Of a stretch of 64,000 nt of DNA, positions 23,360-33,995 are shown piece by piece; position 1 is the stretch's first letter; every line of letters begins with the position of its first letter. Source of the stretch: Malachius bipustulatus (Eukaryota; Arthropoda; Insecta; Coleoptera; Melyridae). The position numbers and the translations under genes are program-made. Under the pieces are notes generated by a model. The model was given only the letters and a program-made list of their open reading frames with translations. It was not told the origin of the DNA and did not search any database. The stretch lies in contig OU342632.1 in the NCBI GenBank assembly GCA_910589415.1, positions 19,533,507-19,597,506 on the forward strand, written 5' to 3'.

Positions 23360-25002
23360 ACACCTACAGTAAAACAAACACCTGCACTTTATTCGTACTT
23401 TTTTTTTTAATGTTTATAAATCACTTTAGTTCAAGACCCCTAAAATATAATATACTGTTGATTCATCAACAGAACCGGTTCTTTTATAATCTGAAGGTTT
23501 GGTAGAGGTGACCACAGAGAAAATGACCTTTGAGAGCATGGTTTTGACTGCAAGGGTATATTTGAAATGATATTAACGTTTGGAGTTTTGTCCCATTTTG
23601 TTAAAGGAAGCAATATTTTAATTTATCAATGTTGCTTGATAAATAATATCTGACCCCCTTAAAATTAATGTAGTAAACGTGCTTTGTGTTTAGCACAAAG
23701 CAAAAATGTGTACTGATTGTGTTATTAATTATTACTATTATAATAATTCTGAAAAAATTTTCATCATTTTTTCTATCTTGAAAATTTTTAGATTTATTAA
23801 AATTACTTTGTCAATAATTCGAAGCCCTTATTGTCATGAAAATATTACTCATATTTTTTTTAGAATTTCAACATTATCCAGTTGAACGGTCTTTAGGTAA
23901 TGCGATTTCAGTATTCAGTTAAAACTCAGTACCTCACCTTCGTTACTTTCTGTAAATTTAACTTATTAATTTAATGGTTATAATTTGTAATAATATAAAA
24001 ATGTTGTTTCATGTAAATTTCCTGTAGATTATTTAATTTATTGTGTAAAAATTATTTATTCGATAATATATAAATTGGCAGAAAATGAATCTTTTCCTGG
24101 AGTTTCTGTCGCAGAAATATATTGTACCTCTCAAATCTGAAAGACATCAGGAATAATTTGTTTGCTAACGTCAAACCATGAATGTTTATTAAGAAAATAC
24201 AATTAAATTTCTTTGTTTTAATGATAAATTAGTAATAAGAATTTGTAGTGTTCTGAATGTTGTAAAATCGAGATTGGGCATAACTCCAAGAAACCAGGCC
24301 ACAAGGGATTTGTTTTTGCGATTCACGAACAGCTGTAGCAGCATGCAGAAACGTAACAACCCCCTTTCCATGTAAATAGAAGAGAGGCTTAAAATTGAAT
24401 TATGCTTGATGAAAAGCAATGTTTTGTTTTTACTATTCGTTTTACACTCCAGTCTTTAGTTTTTTTTTTCAAGAATTCAATAATTTAAAGGGCATCATGC
24501 AGTTTAAAATTCAAACCATGGAGTTTCAGTACGTTTGGCCCCATTTGTGTAATGGATAGCAGCAGCAGCACATAAACATGAACTTGGCATTTTTACACAT
24601 ACCTTCCTTTACACACATTCCTTACTTACGCTCAAATAATAATAATTAACTAAATAATGATGTCATCCGCAATGCATTTAACGCCATATGACATCACTCA
24701 AGGTGACTACGTAGCAATGATCATGTAGCGTATAAACATCTCTGTAGAATAATCGAATTTGCAAAATTTCAAGAAAAGGCCTTTGAATGGCAGCAACTAA
24801 AACCAGTCTAATTTCTTCTCATGCAGGCAATTGGCAATCTAAAAATTCATAGAGCATAAAGTCGAAGTTCCTGCCAAGCCAAGACTCCTAAAATCTGACA
24901 TCTGATTTTATTTTTGCAACTTGTTAGATGGACTCGTTGGCCTGGTGGTTGTAGGGAACCAGAGACAGCTAAATATAATATAATATAATAGGTACCTAAT
25001 AA
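23360..25002. other. Intergenic DNA after DLST, no gene seen
   Basis: AT-rich, with simple stretches such as an ATAAT repeat near 24973-24991. No exon-like frame recognised. Confidence 0.5.
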
Positions 25003-25317
25003 GGAGCTCCTTTAGCTACAAATAGAATAAAATTATGAAATGGTGTTCAGGCGGGCACCCTACCAATAATATTTCATAGAAAAGATTTTGAATGAAATGA
25101 AATTCGCGCTTGAAACTAACTTATTAGTAGCGTTATATGCAACCCACGAAACAGCTCTTGTATAGTTGATTGTATACTTTTGCAGTAGAAACCTCTCTAT
25201 CGAGTATCGACATACCTCTTCACAGTCATATGCTCCTGGTTCTCACTTTCGTTTCGAATCTTGTTGTGCAGCGAACTATCAGCGACCGATCATTTTTGCG
25301 GTACAAATTTATTTAAT
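25003..25317 (+). repeat. Direct repeat copy 1 (about 315 bp)
   Basis: From AGCTCCTTTAGCT to TTTTTGCGGTACAAAT, about 85-90% like 25601-25906 by eye. Shared landmarks include GAAATTCGCGCTTGAAACTA and CATATGCTCCTGGTTCTCA. Identity unknown; no coding frame is conserved between the copies. Confidence 0.8.
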
Positions 25318-25600
25318 TTATGAAATTTGGCGAACATTTTATCTTTCTTCAAAATTAAATATGTGTCCCAGAAGAAAGACGACAGACTTCTAAGGGTGAG
25401 CCTATGTATGCATAAAATTTCATGGTTTTGTAAATCAACTAAGTTTCACTTTTATTGGAGCACCTACATAATATACCTACAGAGTGTTACTTAAGGGTAT
25501 GTTTTTTTAAACGTGTTTTAATCGCTTTTTGTTTTTTTATTAACATTTCAAACATTCTTTTGCCGAAACTGCTGAAATTTGACAGCGTTATTTGTAGTAA

Positions 25601-25906
25601 TAAGCTCCTTTAGCTGCAAATAGAATAAAATTATGGAATGGGTCCAGGGGGCACACCCTTTACCAATTTCAAAGAAAAGATTCTGAATGAAATGAAATTC
25701 GCGCTTGAAACTAACTTATTAGCAGCGTTATATGCAACCCATGAAACAGCTCGTGTATAGTTGGTTGTATACTTTTGCAGTAGAAACCTCTCTACCGACA
25801 TACCTCTTCGCAGTCATATGCTCCTGGTTCTCAGTTTCGTTTCGAATCGTATTGTTCAGCGAACGATCGGCGACCGACGACCATTTTTTTGCGGTACAAA
25901 TTGTCT
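25601..25906 (+). repeat. Direct repeat copy 2 (about 305 bp)
   Basis: Second copy of the 25003 sequence, about 600 bp downstream in the same orientation, with small deletions near 25795. Either a tandem segmental duplication or two insertions of one unclassified element. Confidence 0.8.
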
Positions 25907-27029
25907 TTATTGTTTGAAAAGCTCCTGAAATTTTTCTGGAAATGTAAAGGCAAAGCGAAATTAATTCAAGTTCAAATAATCGAAAATTGATTCTTTTTTT
26001 TTTTTTGTAGGTATAAGTACCTACCATGCATTGAATTTCTCCCTTTATTATTTGAAGGGAGAAGTATTATTTAAAAAAATAAAATAAACCCTTTGTCGGT
26101 ACCTACCTACATTCATTAAAAAATTAAAATTAAAAGTAATACAGGTACCCTACCCTAATCAGCACTTTCATCTAGCGCTCAGCCTGATTGGAGCTGGCGT
26201 GTCGGATTGATGATGCATAGGTAGCTATAAGCGATTCGAATTTTTTATGGATTGCTGTTTCCATCTGCAATCTTTTTATATTGTGACATTGTAAGTTAAA
26301 TGCGTTTTTTAATGGCATTAATTTCAGGTAGGTATTTCGAAAAACAGTCTACGCGTGTTTTCAAAAATCCCCCTTTATATACTTTCAAGATTTCTAAGCA
26401 GCAATTTAAATATGAATATAAAGTAGGTAGGTTTTCAAAATTAATAGAAAGCGCGTGACTAAAATATCTGGTTGTCCCTTTATCTATCGCTTCCTTCAAC
26501 TTTTGCGGTCTGAAATTAGGTACTTTGCCTTCACAGTTAAGTAATGAAGTTAGTGGCGAAGATGTCCTGAAGGAATGTTCCGCCCCTTTGCCTTTTGCCT
26601 CCACAAACTTAGTTAACGGACGTCAAAAGACTGGAAGCTCTACAAACTGTTCCCATACCCCATACTTGAATTATTGTATGGTATGGCAAATGAAACGTCA
26701 AGGGCATAACGGAACTAAAATTAAATGCAGTCTCTCACTTATAGGTATATGGTATATCTACAGTGGAATCTCGTTAATCCGATCGAAACTGGACTTGATG
26801 ATGCTTGAATTGCTATGGGAACTCGAATCTTACGTTACGACGTTGCAGATCAAAATAGAATCTTATTATAACGAGCGTCGTTGAACTTTCCCTCTTGCAA
26901 AATAATGCCATAACTATTATTAAAACATATAAAAAAATTATATGGCTCCCTACCTATAATGGGTTGAATCTGGGTTCGGAACAGGAAATACATATATACT
27001 ATATACATTGTTGTACACGACATGAACAT
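25907..27029. other. Intergenic stretch left of the 5S locus
   Basis: No gene I can support. Two overlapping frames of about 100-120 codons on opposite strands near 26300-26880 show no recognisable domain. The last 15 bp (CACGACATGAACAT region) resemble the 5S spacer. Confidence 0.4.
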
Positions 27030-27937
27030 CTACACCTTTTCCTGTTGTAATTGAAGGGCTCGGTGTAAAAACCAGTCAACTCCATTTTTTACTAATTTTT
27101 TAATCCAAGACTTTCAAATTTTTTTTTTGATGTGTCTGAGAAAAATTTATCTTTCAGTTTATTATTAAATCACTGCCAAGTCCCAATATTTAATGGTCAA
27201 TTTTGTTCGAATCAAAACTTTGTCAAATAACATTTTTAGAAAGTTTTTTTTTTATTTCCCACAAATTATGAAAAATGGAGTTGACTGGTTTTTGCACCGA
27301 GCCCTTCAATTGAGAAACGATTAAATGAATTTCAGAATGCGTCAAATGTAATTGAGAATAGTCAAATGTAATTGAGAAACCATCAAATGGAATTGAGAAA
27401 GCGTTAATTATAAGTAATTGAGAATAGTCAAATGAAATTGAGAATGCGTCAAATGCAATTCAGAATGCGTAAATTGTAATTGAGAATAGGTAAAAAAATG
27501 CAAATGAATTACATAAGATCTTAACTTAAAAAAAATACATATTCAACTATAAAAAACTATGCATGCATAAAAATCCTAATTACTACATAGAAAGCTAACA
27601 ATTGTCCAACTATTGTCCAACTAGCATAGCTAAAGCAGCCTCGTGGAACGTGGTTGAAAATGCTGGGACTTATATGTGAAATTATTTACGAATTTTACAT
27701 TATCTCAATTTTAATTGATCCATTCTGAAATCCATTTGATACTTTCCTAATTACATTTAACGCTTTCTCAATTCCATTTGATGGTTTCTCAATTACAATT
27801 AACGCATTCTCAATTACAATTGATGCATTCTCAATTAAATTTGACTATTCTCAATTACAAATGACGCATTCTGAATTACATTAGACTATTCTCAATTACA
27901 TTTAACCGTTTCTCAATTACACCTGGAAATGGTGTAG
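27030..27937. mobile_element. 908-bp foldback element with internally repetitive arms, carrying a nested MITE
   Basis: Ends read CTACACC... and ...GGTGTAG. Both arms (27308-27487 and about 27700-27915) are made of imperfect 22-24 bp units, AATTGAGAAxxxxTCAAATGx on the left and their complements on the right, around a 200-bp centre. This is the architecture of foldback transposons. Left flank CGACATGAACAT and right flank ATCTAGAAGCAG together resemble the 5S spacer, so the element appears to have inserted into a 5S unit with AT duplicated. Confidence 0.65.
27053..27307. mobile_element. 255-bp MITE nested in the foldback element, AATT target duplication
   Basis: TIRs of about 40 bp begin GAAGGGCTCGG and end CCGAGCCCTTC, with AATT at 27049-27052 and 27308-27311. 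The other arm of the host element shows the empty site GTAATTGAGAAAC, which confirms a 4-bp AATT duplication. Same family as 2650-2954. Confidence 0.85.
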
Positions 27938-28034
27938 ATCTAGAAGCAGAAAAATGGCAATTGACTAATTTTTTTTTTGATTTGTCGCTTTCAAAAGTGT
28001 CGTTATTATACCAGGATGCGACAAAAAATTATCG

Positions 28035-28154
28035 GGCAACAGTCATACTACGTTGAATATACCGGTTCTCGTCCGATCACCGAAGTCAAGCAACGTCGGG
28101 CGTGGTCAGTACTTGGATGGGTGACCGCCTGGGAACACCACGTGCTGTTGCCTC
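28035..28154 (+). rRNA. 5S rRNA copy 1
   Basis: Leftmost full-length gene. It differs from the majority by G to A at nt 8. Confidence 0.93.
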
Positions 28155-28356
28155 TACTTTTTTTCGTTTTTTTTTTCATAATAATGTAGTTACGTTACTT
28201 ATTTTAGTTTTGTTAAGTTTTTACTAAACAGATGGCATGCCTGATATACGCGACATGAAAATCTAGAAGCAGAAATGGCAATTGACTAATTTTTTTGTTT
28301 GATTTGTCGCTTTCAAAAGTGTCGTTATTATACCAGGATGCGACAAAAAATAATCG

Positions 28357-28396
28357 GGCAACGGTCATACTACGTTGAATATACCGGTTCTCGTCC
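28357..28396 (+). pseudogene. 5S rRNA copy 2, 5' fragment (nt 1-40)
   Basis: The gene is interrupted after GGTTCTCGTCC by the LINE at 28397. Its upstream spacer and TATA-like element are intact. Confidence 0.95.
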
Positions 28397-28550
28397 ATAT
28401 ACACCAGTAGCGGTGCGTAGAAAGTGAAAGTGAGTATAGTTACCTACCTAAGGTGTCGGTGCATATAGCGAAGGGAATACGAAGCACGTGCGGTTTTGAA
28501 ATAAATCACACGCAAAGACATTAGTATATAAAACATCTTATCTGTGAGGC

Positions 28551-30011
28551 ATGCCTCCAGAAAAAACTGTTTTACAAAACAGTTTTGAACTAAATGGAAA
28601 ACCACAATCCAGCAAGGATATAAAAAATCTACTAAGCAGCGTATCAGAAGAAAACGCGAATCAATTCAACAGCAACAAGTCTCTCAAAGACCTAATTCTC
28701 GAAGAAATTCCACAAGTCAAAGAGGACGAACCAAATTTGAAGAAGAGAAAAATCAGCTCTCCATCCAAAATGACAAACAAAATCAGAAAGAAAGGAAACC
28801 AAGCCACTCAACCCCGATCATTCCTGGAAACGAAAAACAAATTCCAGCCACTAGCAGATCTTGATGACACAGATGATGATGGCATGTCATTCACTGAAGA
28901 AACGGAAGAATTGATCAAAAAACCCAAGCGCCCGCCCCCCATAGTTTTGCATGGAAACATCAGCAACCATAAGGATCTGGTAAATAAAATAAAACAATAC
29001 ACAAATGGACGCTTCGAAATTAAATATTGTAAAAACACTACCAATGTGTTTTTCGCCCAAAAAAGTGATTGGTCAGCCTTTGCAGAAGCAGCCAGACAAG
29101 AAAAAGCTTCGTTTCATAGTTTCACTTTACCGGAGGATAAGACACATGCATTCGTCCTACGAGGCCTAGGAAGTAATGTAACAGTGGAAGACATTAAGGA
29201 TAGTCTCAAAGATGATCACTCTCTCACGGTTAAAAATATTTTTCCGATGAAAACGAAAAGCCGATGGCCTATTTTTCTGGTAATCACTGGGAAAGATATG
29301 GTACTACGAGATCTGACAGCGAAAATCAGATTTATATGTCACACAAGAGTCACATGGGAACGACATATAAACAAAAAAGGCATCACTCAGTGTCATAAAT
29401 GTCAGGCCTGGGGCCATGCCACTTCAAATTGTTATGCAGAAGCGAAATGTTTAAAATGTGCTGGCAGCCATGAAACAAAAAGCTGCGAAAAAGCCGAAGA
29501 AGACGAACACAAATGTGCAAACTGTAAGGGTGACCATATGGCTAATAGCACATCTTGCAAAGTTTACCAGGACAGAATTGAATGGATCAAAAATAAGAAC
29601 ACCAATAAAAATAAAAAACAACCCGTATTCAAGCCGGCAGCCTCACCAACAGTCAATATCTGGCAACAGCGCAAAGAAGAACAACAAGCACTTCAGCACC
29701 AGTCACAGTTACCTGCCCAGACGGCACCAGCAACCAGTGGTAGTAGTAGTAACAATAACAAACCACCACCCGCAGTGCCAGCATTCCCACCTTCCACGAA
29801 TCAGTATGTGGATACGCAAAACAAAGAAGTCCCAGATGTGAACATATTCCGAGAAATGCAGAGCGAGATGAAACGATTAAGTGGTATGATAAACCTCGGT
29901 AAGTTTTTGACAGCTTTAAAAAATTTAAACAGACAGTTGGAATCATGTAGTGACACTGCTAGCAAATACACAACTTTTTTAACATTTCTATCATTTAACA
30001 ATGACTTATAA
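28551..30011 (+). CDS. LINE ORF1, gag-like nucleic-acid-binding protein
   Basis: 486 residues. Seen: a Lys/Ser-rich N-terminus, a conserved-looking block about residues 125-275 of the type that precedes zinc knuckles in Jockey-clade ORF1 proteins, and then three CCHC knuckles: CHKCQAWGHATSNC (about 280-293), CLKCAGSHETKSC (about 302-314) and CANCKGDHMANSTSC (about 324-338). After that comes a Gln/Pro/Asn-rich tail. Known: such proteins bind the element RNA in the retrotransposition particle. The stop overlaps the ORF2 start (ATGACTTATAA), suggesting termination-reinitiation. Composition is A-rich on the sense strand, as in the rest of the element and unlike the host genes. Confidence 0.9.
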   Translation: MPPEKTVLQNSFELNGKPQSSKDIKNLLSSVSEENANQFNSNKSLKDLILEEIPQVKEDEPNLKKRKISSPSKMTNKIRKKGNQATQPRSFLETKNKFQPLADLDDTDDDGMSFTEETEELIKKPKRPPPIVLHGNISNHKDLVNKIKQYTNGRFEIKYCKNTTNVFFAQKSDWSAFAEAARQEKASFHSFTLPEDKTHAFVLRGLGSNVTVEDIKDSLKDDHSLTVKNIFPMKTKSRWPIFLVITGKDMVLRDLTAKIRFICHTRVTWERHINKKGITQCHKCQAWGHATSNCYAEAKCLKCAGSHETKSCEKAEEDEHKCANCKGDHMANSTSCKVYQDRIEWIKNKNTNKNKKQPVFKPAASPTVNIWQQRKEEQQALQHQSQLPAQTAPATSGSSSNNNKPPPAVPAFPPSTNQYVDTQNKEVPDVNIFREMQSEMKRLSGMINLGKFLTALKNLNRQLESCSDTASKYTTFLTFLSFNNDL

Positions 30012-32700
30012 ACTCAAACTAGCAACTTGGAACGCCGGCGGACTTAACAGTAAACTGAGCAATTTAATAAATTTCATTAGAAAAAACAAAATAGATATCA
30101 TGTTCCTCAACGAGACTAAACTCACTCCGGAAACAAATGTCAAAATCCGTGGATACACAATAGTCCGAAAGGATAGAGTGGTCCGCAATCACGCCTCGGG
30201 AGGAGTATGTGCCATAATAAAAAATAACATAGAGTATGTCCAACTCACCCCACCCCCATCATCCTTAGAAACTATCGGAATAAGATTGTCAAATCAAATT
30301 TGTCTAATAGGAGCATATAATACTCCTAAAAACCGCTTCACACCAAATGATATTTTAGGCCTAATGGGAGTAGCTTCTAAAGTTCTTTTAATAGGTGATC
30401 TCAATGCAAGACACAAAAACTGGAACAATCACGGAAACAACACTAACGGACTCACTCTTAACAACACGATAATTAACACCAACATACACCTGTTATACAC
30501 AGACACCCCCACACATTACCCATTCAACGGTACAACCCCAACATACATAGACATAATACTAAATAAAAACGTCAAAGACATCACAATACCCCAATCAATC
30601 CCCGAACTAGACTCTGATCATAATGTAGTAACATTTAACCTAAAATCTAAAAACCTCATTTCACAAGATAGCGATAAAATAGAAGTCACGTCATACGCAA
30701 AAACAAACTGGACTCATTTTAGAAAATTCATCAACAATAATTTAATCATAACATCAAACATAAACAGCAAACAACAATTAACTCTCGCAGTAGACAAACT
30801 CACTGAGACTCTACAAGCAGCCAAAACGAACTTCTCCGACACAGTGAAAATCGAACCCTATAAAGATAATCTTCCACCGGCCATAATCTCCTCAATCAGA
30901 GAGAAAAATAACTTACGAAAAACATGGCAAAGAACAGGTTTGGCCGCTGATCTTAGGGACTATAAAAATAAAATCAGGGAAACTAATGTCAATATTAAAA
31001 AACATAGGGATGATTGCTGGAACAAAACCCTACAAAAACTTTCCCACAAAGATAACTCTCTGTGGAAACTAGCAAGGAGGCTAAGGAGAGCTAATTTTGC
31101 AATACCCGCTCTTAAGGTTAACAACCATACGGCAATAACCTCAAAGGAAAAAGCTGAAATTCTAGCCAACAATTTCAGCGGAATAGGTCAAAACATTCTA
31201 GATAATATGACGACAGATGACACTCACAGACAAATTGAGGAGACAGTACAACAATATCTCAGTGACAAAAACAGACGGGCCAACGATCTCACAGACCTAC
31301 TAACCAGCCCCTTAGAAATACAAGCTCAAATAAGAAAACTTCCCAATAACAAAGCACCAGGCCCCGACGGAATCGACAATAAAATCCTTAAAAACCTTCC
31401 TAAGAAAGCACTAGTCCAGCTTACATACATAATCAACGCCATACTCAAACTAGAACACTTCCCAAAAAAATGGAAAAGTGCTATAGCGGTCCCGTTCCCA
31501 AAACCTGGAAAAGACAAAACAAACCCTAACAATTACAGAATAATCTCACTTCTAAACTCACTGGCGAAACTCACAGAGAAAATCATATTGACCAGACTCA
31601 ATAAACATGATAGAAAACAAAAAATAACAATAGACGAACAGTTTGGCTTTAGGGAAGGCCATAGCACAACAATGCAAGTCACCAGAATCGCCAACGACAT
31701 TATTCTGAACTTCAATAAAGGAAATAATACACAAATGGCCCTACTTGACATACAGAAAGCATTCGATACCGTGTGGCACGCAGGCATTTTATACAAAATG
31801 ATAAAATACAAATTTAAAAAACCCCTAATTCATTTAATCAACTCTTACTTAAAAAACAGGACTCTAACCATAAAGATTAATAACACACTATCCTCAGATA
31901 AAATAATAAATGTCGGAGTTCCCCAAGGCTCTGTTCTTGGGCCGAAACTATTCTCGATGTTTATTAACGACATCCCTAAACCGCATGTGACACAACTCGC
32001 TCTCTATGCAGACGACACGGCCGTATACACATCCTCATATTACGCAAATGTGGCCAATACTCGCAATAACATGGCAATTAGCGATTTAGAAAAATATTTC
32101 AAACAATGGAAAATCCAACTAAACGCGGAAAAAACAGAAAACATTACGTTTTCTAGGAAATTCACCAACAATAAACTATTTAACTCGCTACTTGTAGGAG
32201 GAAACAAAATCAACAATTCCGACACAGTCAAATATTTAGGAGTCACACTCGACAAAAGACTCACATTCATTCCTCACATCAATAATTTGATCAAAAAAGG
32301 CTTCGGTGCAATGCGAACAGTCTACCCCCTGCTAACTGGAGGCGCTCTCAGCAAACGCAACAAACGTCTACTCTACACTGGCGTTATCAGACCAGTAATC
32401 ACATACGCAGCCCCCGTGTGGGCAAGCGTATCCAAAACGCAGCTCCTAAAAGTGCAAAGGTTCCAAAACAAATGTTTAAGATTGATCACGAATCAAGACC
32501 GATACACGAAAATAACGAAATTACACGCAGACTCTGGACTGCCTATGATCAAAGATCATATCAAAAAAATCGCCGCTAAATTTTACACTGAACATGTCAG
32601 CAACAGCAAACTTACCAAAGACATTCTCAAGACAAAGCAAAACAACCCTGAAGTCACTTTCAAACACAAACTCACCTACTCAGTAATAGACATACATTAG
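30001..32700 (+). CDS. LINE ORF2, APE-type endonuclease plus reverse transcriptase
   Basis: 899 residues, no internal stop. Endonuclease part (about 1-215): LATWNAGGLNSK, FLNETKL (metal-binding Glu), GDLNARHKNW near 132, and SDHN at 205-208 with the catalytic His. Reverse transcriptase (about 430-720): NKAPGPDG, PKPGKDKTNPNNYR, QFGFREGHST, LLDIQKAFDTVWH, GVPQGSVLGP, and catalytic YADD at 669-672, followed by KYLGVTLD in the thumb. No RNase H domain is seen, as usual for Jockey-clade elements. The endonuclease nicks target DNA and the RT copies element RNA at the nick. Relationship within the Jockey group needs a tree. Confidence 0.95.
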   Translation: MTYKLKLATWNAGGLNSKLSNLINFIRKNKIDIMFLNETKLTPETNVKIRGYTIVRKDRVVRNHASGGVCAIIKNNIEYVQLTPPPSSLETIGIRLSNQICLIGAYNTPKNRFTPNDILGLMGVASKVLLIGDLNARHKNWNNHGNNTNGLTLNNTIINTNIHLLYTDTPTHYPFNGTTPTYIDIILNKNVKDITIPQSIPELDSDHNVVTFNLKSKNLISQDSDKIEVTSYAKTNWTHFRKFINNNLIITSNINSKQQLTLAVDKLTETLQAAKTNFSDTVKIEPYKDNLPPAIISSIREKNNLRKTWQRTGLAADLRDYKNKIRETNVNIKKHRDDCWNKTLQKLSHKDNSLWKLARRLRRANFAIPALKVNNHTAITSKEKAEILANNFSGIGQNILDNMTTDDTHRQIEETVQQYLSDKNRRANDLTDLLTSPLEIQAQIRKLPNNKAPGPDGIDNKILKNLPKKALVQLTYIINAILKLEHFPKKWKSAIAVPFPKPGKDKTNPNNYRIISLLNSLAKLTEKIILTRLNKHDRKQKITIDEQFGFREGHSTTMQVTRIANDIILNFNKGNNTQMALLDIQKAFDTVWHAGILYKMIKYKFKKPLIHLINSYLKNRTLTIKINNTLSSDKIINVGVPQGSVLGPKLFSMFINDIPKPHVTQLALYADDTAVYTSSYYANVANTRNNMAISDLEKYFKQWKIQLNAEKTENITFSRKFTNNKLFNSLLVGGNKINNSDTVKYLGVTLDKRLTFIPHINNLIKKGFGAMRTVYPLLTGGALSKRNKRLLYTGVIRPVITYAAPVWASVSKTQLLKVQRFQNKCLRLITNQDRYTKITKLHADSGLPMIKDHIKKIAAKFYTEHVSNSKLTKDILKTKQNNPEVTFKHKLTYSVIDIH

Positions 32701-33098
32701 AAGAATGGTCAGCCAGCAGTGTCATTCATGAATTATACCAACTTCCCAAAAGCCTATAGGCACACAAGATATTTTTAAAAGTGACACTACCTAACGTCAC
32801 ATTAAAAACATTAATTTATCCTAAGGGAGGTTTTTCAATCCTTTCCTCTCGTTCAAAAGCAAAAATTAACATCACTAGTCAAGTAAAACACCAAAAATGT
32901 AAAACATTTTCTTAAATACATATCTGTGTATATATTGTAGATTTAAAACTCAAGATAAGTCTTTTAATTGGATAGGAGCTTGTAAATAAGGACAACAAAT
33001 TGTAAGACCATCACTGTATATTTGTGTAAATACTGTATATAGATAAGGCCCACTATTGTAACATAAATTTGAATAAAGCATTTTAAAAGTAAAAGTAA

Positions 33099-33189
33099 GG
33101 TTCTCGTCCGATCACCGAAGTCAAGCAACGTCGGGCGTGGTCAGTACTTGGATGGGTGACCGCCTGGGAACACCACGTGCTGTTGCCTC
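33099..33189 (+). pseudogene. 5S rRNA copy 2, 3' fragment (nt 30-120)
   Basis: Begins with the second copy of the 11-bp target duplication. It retains the complete internal control region (about nt 50-97) and the terminator T-runs, but lacks nt 1-29. Confidence 0.95.
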
Positions 33190-33395
33190 TACTTTTTTTC
33201 GTTTTTTTTTTTTTCATAATAATGTAGTTACGTTACTTATTTTAGTTTTGTCAAGTTTTTACTAAACAGATGGCATGCCTGATATACGCGACATGAAAAT
33301 CTTAGAAGCAGAAATGGCAATTGACTAATTTTTTTGTTTGATTTGTCGCTTTCAAAAGTGTCGTTATTATACCAGGATGCGACAAAAAATTATCG

Positions 33396-33515
33396 GGCAA
33401 CGGTCATACTACGTTGAATATACCGGTTCTCGTCCGATCACCGAAGTCAAGCAACGTCGGGCGTGGTCAGTACTTGGATGGGTGACCGCCTGGGAACACC
33501 ACGTGCTGTTGCCTC
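33396..33515 (+). rRNA. 5S rRNA copy 3
   Basis: Majority sequence. First intact gene after the LINE. Its upstream spacer has an extra T (AATCTTAGAAG). Confidence 0.95.
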
Positions 33516-33673
33516 TACTTTTTTTCGTTTTTTTTTTTTTCATAATAATGTAGTTACGTTACTTATTTTAGTTTTGTCAAGTTTTTACTAAACAGATGGC
33601 ATGCCTGATATACGCGACATGAAAATCTTAGAAGCAGAAATGGCAATTGACTAATTTTTTCAAAAAATTATCG

Positions 33674-33793
33674 GGCAACGGTCATACTACGTTGAATATA
33701 CCGGTTCTCGTCCGATCACCGAAGTCAAGCAACGTCGGGCGTGGTTAGTACTTGGATGGGTGACCGCCTGGGAACACCACGTGCTGTTGCCTC
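33674..33793 (+). rRNA. 5S rRNA copy 4, upstream region deleted
   Basis: Full-length gene with C to T near nt 73. About 45 bp of spacer just upstream are missing (unit 278 bp), including the TATA-like TTATTATACC. May be poorly transcribed. Confidence 0.9.
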
Positions 33794-33995
33794 TACTTTT
33801 TTTCGTTTTTTTTTTCATAATAATGTAGTTACGTTACTTATTTTAGTTTTGTTAAGTTTTTACTAAACAGATGGCATGCCTGATATACGCGACATGAAAA
33901 TCTAGAAGCAGAAATGGCAATTGACTAATTTTTTTGTTTGATTTGTCGCTTTCAAAAGTGTCGTTATTATACCAGGATGCGACAGAAAATAATCG

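Larger units (their letters stand above)
28397..33098 (+). mobile_element. 4.7-kb Jockey-like non-LTR retrotransposon inserted in a 5S rRNA gene
   Basis: Bounded by an exact 11-bp target duplication GGTTCTCGTCC (28386-28396 and 33099-33109), which is 5S nt 30-40. Contents: 5' UTR of 154 bp, ORF1, ORF2 overlapping it by 11 nt, and a 3' UTR of about 400 bp ending in AATAAAG and a short AAAAGTA repeat instead of a long poly(A) tail. Both ORFs are open end to end, and the target duplication is perfect, so the insertion looks recent and the element possibly still active. Same orientation as the 5S genes. Confidence 0.95.

Noticed and set aside
26296..26884. Overlapping frames of 102 and 119 codons on opposite strands
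   Set aside because: I considered a transposase remnant, but no catalytic motif, conserved block or splice structure could be identified.
27308..27920. CRISPR-like alternation of short repeats
   Set aside because: Units are degenerate, lack unique spacers, and are arranged as mirrored arms of a foldback element in a eukaryotic genome.
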